A program made the position numbers and the translations under genes. From assembly GCA_025435555.1 (NCBI GenBank), contig JAIWWG010000004.1, positions 1 through 64,000 of the forward strand: DNA of 64,000 bases, given 5' to 3'. The notes beneath the pieces were generated by a model. The model was not told the DNA's origin and ran no database searches. It was given only the letters and a program-made list of their open reading frames with translations. Within the stretch, counting starts at the first letter, position 1; every line of letters begins with the position of its first letter. The DNA comes from Chytriomyces cf. hyalinus JEL632. Lineage: Eukaryota > Chytridiomycota > Chytridiomycetes > Chytridiales > Chytriomycetaceae. Shown in pieces: positions 23,021-32,008 of the stretch.

Positions 23021-23595
23021 GTTATATCGTCGATGCATGCGCGGCGCTTACGAATCATCGAACGATAGTTGCGAGGGATCTTCCATCATGTCAGATTTCA
23101 AGCGCGCAGAGCAACGCAGAAGAAGGCAAAAAATAGAGAACACCCAAGCTTTGATCTGACTTTTTTCTGTTTCTTTTTTTACTGATTTTCATTGGTTGAG
23201 ATGAAACGTGTGTTTTTTGCCGTATCTTCCTGCAGGTTTATTTTATTTTAGAATTTTATTTATTTATTAAACGATAGCGTTGACATGCTTGCCCGCTACA
23301 CGCGTCAATACACGCGTCGGTACACCGAGAGCAACGCCTGGAGCATGTCGGCGAGTGGCGTAAAATGGCTTTTCGGAATTCGGAATTCGGAATTCGAGAT
23401 CCGGAAAAAATGTCATTTAAGTGACATGACATTTTTCGCACGGCTTGTTCAAGCAAAAGCAGCGGCAAAATTTCATGAGCCCCAATGAAATTTAAACCCG
23501 AGTCCGGCGCTTTTCCTTATAAAAGCCATGCTGTGACAGCAAATATCACAACAAACACATTCATCAAAAACAGACATAGAAAGATACATTCAGAG
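23021..23595 (+). promoter_or_regulatory. Upstream region of the first LPMO-like gene
   Basis: About 570 bases without a gene. A TATA box TATAAAAG lies at 23518-23525, some 70 bases before the ATG at 23596. Further upstream are TGAAATTTAAA (23486-23496), a three-copy tandem repeat of CGGAATT (23374-23394) and an imperfect inverted repeat around TGTCATTTAAGTGACATGACA (about 23411-23431). Confidence 0.55.
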
Positions 23596-25038
23596 ATGCT
23601 TACGATCCTCGCTATCCTTGCAATCGCTTCCCAAGCAACTGCCCACGGCTTCATGAACTGGCCCATCACCCGCATGCTCCCTGGAGACCAGCAAAGCGGC
23701 TACTCTTTCACTAGAACCGCTGCCAACCGCAACAACGACATTCACCCAGACCCTGACATCAGCTGCGCGTATTTACCGAAAGGACCCGTCTTTACTCAGA
23801 CCATGGCGCCCGGTCCTGCTACCGTTGACTACACCATCACGGCCCACCACAATGGAGGGTGTATTGTGATGCTTTCCACCGACGGACAAAAGAGCTGGAA
23901 GGAGATTGGACGAGACCCAACCTGCGGCATCCAAGCAAAGAACCCTACCGGACGTGGCTCCGTCCAAGTCACAATTCCAGATGGCACGTATTCGGCAGTT
24001 TTGCGTTGGAACTGGGTCGCCGACAATGGTGGCGCACCCAATGAAATTTACAACCAGTGCGCGGATATTCAAGTATCCCCTTCTGGAAGCAACACTCACA
24101 CAAAGGTTGAAATGATGGGCGGTAGCACTGCGGCGGGATTCACGGCCCTGCCCCGCGGTTCCACGTTCAACTCGGGCTGTTCGCAAGCTGGAGCGCTCAA
24201 GTGCGCTGAAAGCAACAAAGCTTTCATCAACCAATGCATTTCTATTCCTGCTGGAGGCGGCTACTCTGGTGGTATTAATTGGTACCAGTACCAGTGTCCA
24301 AACGGTGCTACATGCCAGACGTCCGGAGGATCGGACAAATGTGTCGGTGCCAGTGGACCCGTTTCTCCAGCCCCAGGCCCTAACCCAGTTCCAGCACCCC
24401 AACCAGATCAGCCTCCAGTCGATGCGCCATCTTCATCTGCAGCTCCAAACAAGCCAGTCACTACAAACGCTCCTGCACCCACTGGTGCCCCACAACCCCC
24501 AACCACCGGTCAAGCCTGTGCCACTGAAGGTGCATTGGTGATGCCCATTCCATCTGGTTCCACCTGCTCAGACGTGAAAAAGAAGTGCCAGACTTTCTGC
24601 CTCAACAGCCAGTTTTACAACGTGGAAAGAAACCAATGCTTTGGAGAGACTGGCAACTCAGCCACGCAATGGTGCAAATGCAACGGCGTCACGTACTACA
24701 ATGTCGCTTCTGGAACTCCAACCACCCAGTGCCCAACTGGAGGACAGCAGCCGCCTGCTCCAGCTCCTTCCAAGACTAAAAGCACTGCCGCGCCAGCACC
24801 ACCAGCTACTTCTGCTACCAAGCCAAACAAATCCACTCAGATTCCAGTTGCTACTACTGCGGGTAATCCTCCTACTCAAGGAGGTGTTTCGAACGGTGCT
24901 GCTTGCTCTACCAATGGCGGATACGCGTGCGCGTCTAACGGTGCGATTGCCGTATGCTCTGGTGGAGCGTGGGTCGAGCTGTCTTGCCCTGCTGGTAGCA
25001 AGTGCGGAGTCATGGGTGGAATGACATACTGCCTTTGA
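23596..25038 (+). CDS. Secreted LPMO-like enzyme with C-terminal Cys-rich modules, copy 1
   Basis: A single exon of 480 residues. The signal peptide MLTILAILAIASQATA is cut before His, so the mature protein starts HGFMNWP, as needed for the copper histidine brace. The second His is probably in TITAHHNGGC. The core ends with LRWNWVADNGGAPNEIYNQCADI, typical of the LPMO_10/chitin-binding type 4 fold (AA10/AA15/AA17-like). After Pro-rich linkers come a Cys-rich module (STCSDVKKKCQTFCLNSQ, NVERNQCFGE, WCKCNGVTYYNVASG) and a terminal six-Cys module (ACSTNGGYACASNGAIAVC, SCPAGSKCGVMGG) resembling small chitin-binding domains. LPMOs cleave chitin or cellulose oxidatively; the substrate is not shown by sequence. 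The upstream in-frame ATG at 23485 lies before the TATA box, so 23596 is the start. Confidence 0.82.
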   Translation: MLTILAILAIASQATAHGFMNWPITRMLPGDQQSGYSFTRTAANRNNDIHPDPDISCAYLPKGPVFTQTMAPGPATVDYTITAHHNGGCIVMLSTDGQKSWKEIGRDPTCGIQAKNPTGRGSVQVTIPDGTYSAVLRWNWVADNGGAPNEIYNQCADIQVSPSGSNTHTKVEMMGGSTAAGFTALPRGSTFNSGCSQAGALKCAESNKAFINQCISIPAGGGYSGGINWYQYQCPNGATCQTSGGSDKCVGASGPVSPAPGPNPVPAPQPDQPPVDAPSSSAAPNKPVTTNAPAPTGAPQPPTTGQACATEGALVMPIPSGSTCSDVKKKCQTFCLNSQFYNVERNQCFGETGNSATQWCKCNGVTYYNVASGTPTTQCPTGGQQPPAPAPSKTKSTAAPAPPATSATKPNKSTQIPVATTAGNPPTQGGVSNGAACSTNGGYACASNGAIAVCSGGAWVELSCPAGSKCGVMGGMTYCL

Positions 25039-25205
25039 GATTTTCAATTTCTTTTCGTAATTCGTTCTGCATTTCTTTCTTTTTGTCTCACCCCCGCACG
25101 TAATCAATGGTAATCTTCAAAAACAAAAACAAAGCTCTTGTTCACAAAATAAAACAAAACACATCTCAAAAAAAGCATTCGCATAAGCAGGCTTCAATTT
25201 GCAAC

Positions 25206-25871
25206 TCAGCCTCCTTTCACGGGAAGAACGCCGCCCATTCCAAACACTTCAAAATACGCGTCCAACTTGCCATGCACTTTTTCACCCGGTCCTTTCACGG
25301 CGTAAAAAAACCAACAGTTTCTATCCATAAACTCATCAAGCTTCTTTTCCAATCCCGGCACTTGACTTTCTTCGCTTCCCACGAGTTCCACTTCTCCAAA
25401 AACTCCAATCGGGGTGGTATCAATCATAATATTGAACTCCTTGTCCACGAGATACTCGGAACGATGTGTCGTGATATCACACAAGACGTCCAAGCCAAAA
25501 TTATTCTCTTCATTACAAGAAGGTGGTAACGGGTCTAACACCGACTCGATGTGAAACTTGATGTTTCGAGGATTAAAAACTTCGGCAAATGATGCGTTTT
25601 GGTACTTTTCCTCGCCGCCGCCTTTCAAGTTCATTTTCAGGTTCCAGTTTTCGTTTCGTTTGCGCAACCAGAATCCGTTCTTGGCAAGCGGCCATGCTGG
25701 GGCGCGGTCGTAGTATGTGTCCCGGATTTTGAACGTTTTGCCGTGTTCGACCGAGTTGAAGCGAGGATTGACGTTGGGTTGTGGCGTTATCAGAGCTCTT
25801 GCAATCAGGGATGGAAGGGCTGCGAATTTGCGTTCCACTTCAAACATTCGGGGGGTGTTTAGTTTTTTCAT
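25206..25871 (-). CDS. THTPA: Thiamine-triphosphatase (CYTH family)
   Basis: An intronless gene of about 221 residues from MKKLNTPRMFEVERKF; the start could also be the ATG at 25847 (MFEVERKF) or 25901. The EVERKF motif opens the triphosphate tunnel fold. RDTYYDRAP, GFWLRKRNENWNLKMN and EVELVGSEESQVP follow with the charged residues that bind triphosphate and metal. Length and pattern match mammalian-type soluble ThTPase (about 230 residues), which hydrolyses thiamine triphosphate. The end FYAVKGPGEKVHGKLDAYF is family-like. It is divergent from the viperin-like gene, with about 90 bases between start codons. An AATATATT element near 25930 could serve it as TATA. Confidence 0.85.
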   Translation of the reverse strand: MKKLNTPRMFEVERKFAALPSLIARALITPQPNVNPRFNSVEHGKTFKIRDTYYDRAPAWPLAKNGFWLRKRNENWNLKMNLKGGGEEKYQNASFAEVFNPRNIKFHIESVLDPLPPSCNEENNFGLDVLCDITTHRSEYLVDKEFNIMIDTTPIGVFGEVELVGSEESQVPGLEKKLDEFMDRNCWFFYAVKGPGEKVHGKLDAYFEVFGMGGVLPVKGG

Positions 25872-25957
25872 TAGGAAGATTTCAAAACCACACGCTTGCA
25901 CTTTGAAGGGGAAACACCCAAAGAAGTGGGGAATATATTTGCTTCATTAAACATACG

Positions 25958-27001
25958 ATGGAATCTATATTTGTGCGAACGACCGTGATCCTCATTACCG
26001 CGTCCTTGCTGGTCAGGCTGCTGGTGCATCGTTGGACCCTCAACGCGTCGGCACAGGACAAATGCCCCGTCCCAGTCTCCGTCAACTTTCACTTTACGCG
26101 CAAATGCAACTATGAGTGCGGGTTCTGCTTCCACACAGCCACAGACTCGTACGTGGCGCCATTGCAAGACGCACAAAGAGCTCTCGCTCTGTTGAAGGAA
26201 GCCGGCATGAAGAAAATCAACTTTGCCGGCGGAGAGCCGTTCCTGTATCCAAAGCATTTGGCCAGTTTGCTGCGTTTCTGTAAACAGGATTTGCAACTGG
26301 AGTCTGTATCGATAGTTTCGAATGGATCCAAGATCCGAACCTCCTTCCTACGAGAGAATGCTGCTTGGATCGACATTCTCGCCGTGTCGTGCGATTCCTT
26401 TAACGAAGAAACCAACTTGAAAATCGGACGCGGTGTTGGACTCAGCCATGTGTCGCAACTAAAGAGCATCGCCACTGCCTGTCGCGACCTTGGCATCTTG
26501 TTCAAGATCAACTCGGTCGTGTGTCAGTACAATGTCCACGAAGATTTGAGTGATGAGATTATTCAGATTGCGCCGTTCCGTTGGAAGGTGTTTCAAGTGC
26601 TTGCTGTGGAGGGCGAGAACACGGATGCTGCTTCCTCGACGGGCCCTGACCGGGATGAACCGAAACCAAAGCTATTGCGGAACGTTGAACCTTTCCTGAT
26701 CTCGTCTGCGGAATTTGATGAATTCTGTCAACGGCATAAGCACGTGCCCAGCATTGTCCCCGAGCCGAATCATTTGATGAAAGCGTCCTACCTCCTCATG
26801 GACGAACACTTGCGATTCCTGCCACGAGGGTCAAACAACAACACGCCCACCGGTTCGATCCTTGAGGTGGGCGTGAAAGAAGCGTTGTTACACGCTGGAT
26901 GGGATGAGCAGAGTTTCCGTGAGCGTGGTGGGGTGTATGAGTGGACGAAGCCGCTTGATTTGGGCTGCGCTGCTAAAGGGGCATCTGAACTGGAGTGGTG
27001 A
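25958..27001 (+). CDS. RSAD2: Viperin-like radical SAM enzyme
   Basis: An intronless gene of 347 residues. A membrane helix near the N-terminus (residues about 8-24, TVILITASLLVRLLV) matches the amphipathic ER/lipid-droplet anchor of viperin. The radical SAM CX3CX2C motif is at Cys50, Cys54 and Cys57 (TRKCNYECGFCFHTA), followed by KINFAGGEPFLYP, SIVSNGSKIR, ILAVSCDSFNEE, FKINSVV, RWKVFQVLAVEGEN and SYLLMDEHLRFL. The C-terminus ends in Leu-Glu-Trp, close to the essential C-terminal Trp of viperins. Viperin converts CTP to ddhCTP, an antiviral chain terminator, and counterparts exist in some fungi and in prokaryotic antiphage systems. The assignment is strong; the role in this organism is inferred. 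Confidence 0.92.
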   Translation: MESIFVRTTVILITASLLVRLLVHRWTLNASAQDKCPVPVSVNFHFTRKCNYECGFCFHTATDSYVAPLQDAQRALALLKEAGMKKINFAGGEPFLYPKHLASLLRFCKQDLQLESVSIVSNGSKIRTSFLRENAAWIDILAVSCDSFNEETNLKIGRGVGLSHVSQLKSIATACRDLGILFKINSVVCQYNVHEDLSDEIIQIAPFRWKVFQVLAVEGENTDAASSTGPDRDEPKPKLLRNVEPFLISSAEFDEFCQRHKHVPSIVPEPNHLMKASYLLMDEHLRFLPRGSNNNTPTGSILEVGVKEALLHAGWDEQSFRERGGVYEWTKPLDLGCAAKGASELEW

Positions 27002-27507
27002 TGATGTTTGTGCTGCCGACTTGATTTTTGGTGCTGACCTTTGGGGTGTTGCTTTTTTCGCGTTGCGGGGGCACCTGAAGGTGATGTCAGTTTTGCAGTG
27101 TCTTTTGTTATTCATTTTGTTCAATTGAATTATTTCGCGTGTGTTTGTCAAAATGTTTTTCATTCCGGGTCGTCGGTGCCCAATTGTTAAATCCGCTGAT
27201 CGTCGGGGAGAACAAACCCTGATTGTGTCACAAGCTGGCGGCCAATCAAAATCGAAAACTCACTGAAAATTTTTATAAAACAAGATTGGCTGCCTTCAAT
27301 TTCTAAACTGCGTCGTCCGGCGCACAGAACACGCGTTGTTGCAGTTGTTATTGTATAAACCACTCGTATGTATTTCTGTATATCTGTACTCAATCTCACA
27401 AAACTATTGATCATAAAGGGAAAAAGGAAAGAGAAACAGCCCAATCACATATTGGGTGCCCATGTAAATCGCGCGCCCCCAAAAAGACAAAACAAGAAGG
27501 ACTACAT
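27002..27507 (+). other. Convergent 3' region between the viperin and GH genes
   Basis: About 500 bases downstream of two converging genes. No gene is supported on either strand. Confidence 0.4.
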
Positions 27508-29105
27508 TCAGGCAATTGGCTCAACGCGAATCTGTGAGTACTTGGCAGCCTGGGACTGACCACCGATGGCAGAGTTGCACTTGCCGTTGCCGAAACCGCC
27601 GTCCAACCAGTCCATGCCACCCTCCCAGAAGGACAAGATCAGAGTCATACCGTCAGCCTGGCCAACACCCATCTGTGGAACACCGCCCCACTGAGTCGTG
27701 CAGGATCCTCCGTTAACGTCTCCAGTCTGGTAGTACTTTCCGTCCTGCTCAAAGATTTGCACGATGCTCTTGAGTGCGCCGTTGTCAGAGTTGCCTTCAG
27801 TGTAGAACTTGGTGGTGATTTTGAATGGCTTCAAGGAGTTGATGTAGCTGTTGGGACCGACTTTGTCAGAGTACTTGGTGTTGCTGCCAGCGGAGCATCC
27901 GTCGTGGTTGCACTGGTTTCCGGCAACTTGTCCGCGGTTTCTGCATTCGTGGGTGGTGAACTGGGTTCCGGCAATGTTTCCTTCGAAGATATCCATTTCC
28001 ATGCAAGTGCCCTGTCCATCGCAGTACTCGGATCCAACGTTGGGGGGCATGGAACTGAAGTAGAGGGCAGAGTTTTGGCCACACTTGACTCCAGAAATGT
28101 CCACATTGAAGACAATCTGACGGTTGTTGAGGTTGAATTGCTTGTAGATGCTACCGTTGGGGTCCACAAGGTAGAATCGGCCGAGTCCCATGGACATATC
28201 ACCGGACTCTTGAACGGTGGCAGGGAAGTTCCAGGCTGGGCTCAAGAACGTGTTTCTCTTGTAGCAAGTCTTGGTTCTGTCACACTCAATGATGGGGAAC
28301 TTGGTAGCGCCTGGTGGTGGGGCACCCCATGCGGAGGTAATGGTCTGTCCGGGCTGAAAAACAAAGGGCAGCGTGGTGAGCAACACAAGTTATGGTCGAA
28401 TAGGAGTTGCAAGTTGTTTGCTTACCGACGATGGATCGGTGGTTTTTGGAGGGTCGTTTGAAGTTTGAGTTGGGCCAGTTCCAGCAACAGCACCGCAGAC
28501 AGCAGCTGTGATCAAAAAAGTGGGGAAAAAAATTTGATTAGGGTTTGAAACGAGTTATTTTCTTGTGAACGAATCTGCAACTCACAGTCTTTGGTCATAA
28601 CAAAGGCCTGGCCCTTGCTGACACTGCCGCCCTTCATCCAGCAGGTTCCGCCGTTGGCGCTTGTCCAGGTGAAGTGGGTGCATCCAGAAGTGGTAGCGCA
28701 CTTGGAGCCGCACTGCTCGCCGCTGACCTGAGCGTTTGCAATGTCCCCGCCAGTCCAGTCACAGTTGAGGGCCCAGTAGCCGCCATCAGCAGCGTTGTTC
28801 CAGTTGATGCCTCCACTGCCAGAGTCAGATTTGGAGTAGCCACAGACAGCCCCGTCGCTGTTCTTGGCAACGGCTTGCGAAGCGGTGACGGAACCGGTCT
28901 TCATCCAGCAAGTTCCACCATTGGCGTTTGTCCAGGTGAAGTGGGTGCATCCAGAAGTGGTAGCGCACTTGGAGCCACACTGGTCGCCAGAGACCTTAGC
29001 GTTGGACAGATCCCCGCCGACCCAGTCGCAGTTGAGGGCCCAGGCACCGCCGCCGGACACTTGGTTCCAGGCAATGTCTCTTGGGATCATGAGTGAAGGA
29101 GCCAT
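27508..29105 (-). CDS. Apple/PAN-like repeats fused to a clan GH-B-like (GH7-type) domain
   Basis: Exons 29105-28586, 28505-28426 and 28353-27508 give 481 residues. Two repeats of about 75 residues open the protein (WALNCDWVGGDLSNAKVSG then QCGSKCATTSGCTHFTW and GTCWMKTGSV; copy two WALNCDWTGGDIANAQVSG). They resemble Apple/PAN modules that bind carbohydrate. A Pro/Thr linker leads to a catalytic-type domain with GTCMEMDIFEGN, the E-x-D-x-x-E pattern of GH7/GH16 nucleophile and acid/base, then QFTTHECRNRG, CNHDGCSAG and LILSFWEGGMDWLDGG. This points to a beta-glucan or cellulose hydrolase. No hydrophobic signal peptide follows the ATG (MAPSLMIPRDIAWNQV), which is odd for such an enzyme. A TATA box (29183-29176) lies about 72 bases upstream. 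Confidence 0.7.
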
Positions 29106-30395
29106 GGTTTTGTTTGTCTTGTTTGGATGTGTTTGTTGTTTTGATGAAGGGGAAAGGTGGAGTATTTTCGGGTCCGTTTTATACGAATTTGGCAGCCGAG
29201 ATTGCATCAATCAACCCGCCAAGCCGATTTAAATTTCATGCACTGCCATCTCCCTTCACCGAAACACGCATTTTTTATTTTCGCTGAGTTTGATCACTGC
29301 GCGCCATTCCACTCGCACCAGCGACGCGGCGGCAACGACAGCAGCGACAGCTACAACAAACAAACAGCAAGACAAACAACGCCCCCCCGCACACACACAG
29401 ACAGAAACAAAACGCCCGAAACGCGTTTTTGCTTCCCCTTATCACCACGTGATTCACGTGACGCTGAAACAAGTCACGCGCTTCATATCCAATTACAATT
29501 TGCAATTTTCACTCATCCCACCCCGACGATGTTCAAAGCCCGAAATGGAAAAATTGTGTCGTTCGCGGGGCAGTCAGCGCTCGTAACGAAAGCAGTCACG
29601 TGTTCGGCGTCGGAGGGTTTGGTACGATCATTTCTGGCGTGCATCGGCTTTTGAGGCGAGCTCTGTCCCCTTTCCCTTTCCCCCCCACTCCCCTGGGCTG
29701 GGCATCGGGCACTGGCGGCTCTGCTGGAACCATGCCTGGTGCTACTTCTGTTTTTTTCAAGGGCAATAGACTCCGTCGTCATCTGCCAAGCACGTGTTTC
29801 TTATCGGGCATCGGGTCCCGCCTGACGAATCTGAAAACAGCGATCACTTGCTTCTACCGATCAAGTGCCCAAAAAGACCCCTCTCTCAGGGCACCACCAA
29901 AACCAAAACAAGATCGGCCAATTTCAAATTGCTCACACTGGCAGTGACATGTTGTGACATCTTGACTCACTCTCATGATTCCCCGCACTGGAGGGTCATG
30001 GTGATTTGGTCTTTTGCGTGCTGCCGGAGTCGGAATGAGGAAATCACCCTGAAAACCTCCTGATCAAAAAAGACATGTTGCCGCATTTTTAGTCATCCCG
30101 AGTACCGGCTTCGGGGCCGTTGGTGATTTCGGTGCATCCGACGAATCCTCTCCGAACGGGACTGCTTTTAGTCACGATCAGTGCATGTTTTTCAGACACC
30201 GGGGCGAGACTTCATATAATTTAACGAGCTATTTATGAGCCTTCAGAACCTGCTGATGACGCATGAGGTGTCTTCTACAATAACAACAACCATGACCGAA
30301 ACAGTCATGTAAGGTACAAGCAGAAAAGAAGGAGGAAAGGAGTGCTGGGATTGTGTTTGTATTCTGAAACATAAAAAAACAAAACAAAAGGGTCA
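29106..30395. promoter_or_regulatory. Long intergenic region with a cluster of CACGTG boxes
   Basis: About 1.3 kb without a convincing gene. TATAAAAC (complement of 29176-29183) and TGAAATTTAAA (complement of 29228-29238) serve the GH-like gene. CACGTG occurs at 29446, 29455, 29597 and 29791, the second within TTCACGTGA. Weak frames at 29529-29654 and 29600-29947 have no recognisable content. Confidence 0.5.
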
Positions 30396-31977
30396 TCATC
30401 GCGTCTCCTCCACAAACTTGACACCCTCTCTCTCGAGCTTCTCCAACATGGGCTCATAAATATCGGCATACACTGGCGCAATGACACCCGTGTGTCGCAT
30501 TGTGCCTTCAAGAATCATTTCAGTCGCCATGGCAGCTGGAAGTCCGACAGTCTTGGCCATGGCACTGTATCCGTTCGGGTCTCCGTACGCAATCAGCGTC
30601 GACGTGAGTTCGTTTGTGGATCCGTTGGCCCATTCAACGCCAAACACGTGGTGCATCACGACGAGGTCACGTTCGTTTTCGGCGTACACGAGTTTGGATT
30701 GGAGAAGTGCACAGAATGCGTCCAGGACGGATGGGCTTGGTTGAACTGCGTGGTCTGTGGACAGCATCTTGAGCCTGAGCGGGGGTTTTTTTTTTTTTTT
30801 GAGTGGTTAGAGAGATTCAAAGCGCGACACATTGTCACGCGTATTCACCAGTTGAGCGATGCCATGACGCGGGCAAGGCGTCCAGACTCATCCGCAATCT
30901 TGTATGGGCGCAGTGTTTTGCCAACAGCGGCGGTCCATTCAGATTGAGTTTGTGGCACGCTTTTGAGACCCAAGAGTGACGCGGTCAGATCAGCCTGAAG
31001 AAAACCATGGTATCAGGCGCAGAACTTCAAATTTGACACCATTTGTTCACAAAATAGTTTTACCCAAGACATGCCAGTTTTGATGTCGGATCGAATCTTG
31101 GTGTCCAGCAATCCCAGTTCAGTAAATGCTCCCATCATTTCAGTGTATCCCTTGAAAGAAAGAAGTGCAAACAAATGAGTCAGCCACACATCGAGCATAC
31201 GAAAACCAAACTTCAAAATTTACCTTGTATCTCAAGGTTCCTCGGAACATGTTTTGGAGGCCTTCTCCTGTGCCCAGGTTGTATGTTTCCAGATATCCAA
31301 GTGAGTCACGGTTGGGAAGTCCCTCCAGGGCAAATCCTGGGTAGATGGGAACATCAACACTGTTACGCATCAAATCTTCGCCAGGAATGGTGTGAATCTG
31401 GAAAGGAATTGTTAGAACACATTCAGTTGACTGCACTCTCCTGTCATGAAATAAAGAGATTTGTACCTTTCCATCTCTCTTGAAAACAGCGCTGTTCAAA
31501 CCAGCAAGCAACACTCCGCGAGGACTCCAACTAAACTTGTATCCCAAAGGATTGTTACTCGCCTCTGGAGCTGGCAACCCACCACACCAAGACACAAACG
31601 ACGTAATTTTACCGCCTTTTGCCTTCACCTCATCAAACGCTTTCATGGCAGTCAAGTGGTCAATTCCAGGGTCCAAACCAATCTCGTTAATGAAAGTGAG
31701 TCCAAGCTGCTTTGCGCGCGAGTCAAACGCTTTCATTGCTGGGTTCAAGTAGCTGGCAGTCACGAGATGTTTTTTGGCATCGATACAGTGCTGTGCCACG
31801 GTCGTGTGTAGCGTGGCTGGCACAAAGGAGACGACAACATCATGGTCTGACACAAGTTTTGCAAGTGATTTCGCGTCGCTAACGTCGAGATGGGCGGTTG
31901 GTGCTTGTGGGCGGCCACCACTGAGTGCTTTCGCTTCGGCAGCGCTGTTGGATGCTGTTTATTTTTTTTTTTTTTTT

Positions 31978-32008
<31 letters not shown>

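Noticed and set aside
23374-23394. Tandem CGGAATT copies as a possible CRISPR or transposon end
   Set aside because: Only three 7-base units without spacers or flanking inverted repeats.
23485-23595. In-frame extension of the first LPMO to an upstream ATG (517 residues)
   Set aside because: A TATA box lies inside the extension and the signal peptide starts at 23596.
23773-24402. Antisense ORF of 209 residues over the first LPMO
   Set aside because: A shadow of the high-GC coding frame, with Arg/Ser bias; the same appears over the second copy.
27757-28461. Plus-strand ORF of 234 residues antisense to the GH-like gene
   Set aside because: Val/Gly/Ser-biased shadow frame; the minus strand holds the conserved motifs.
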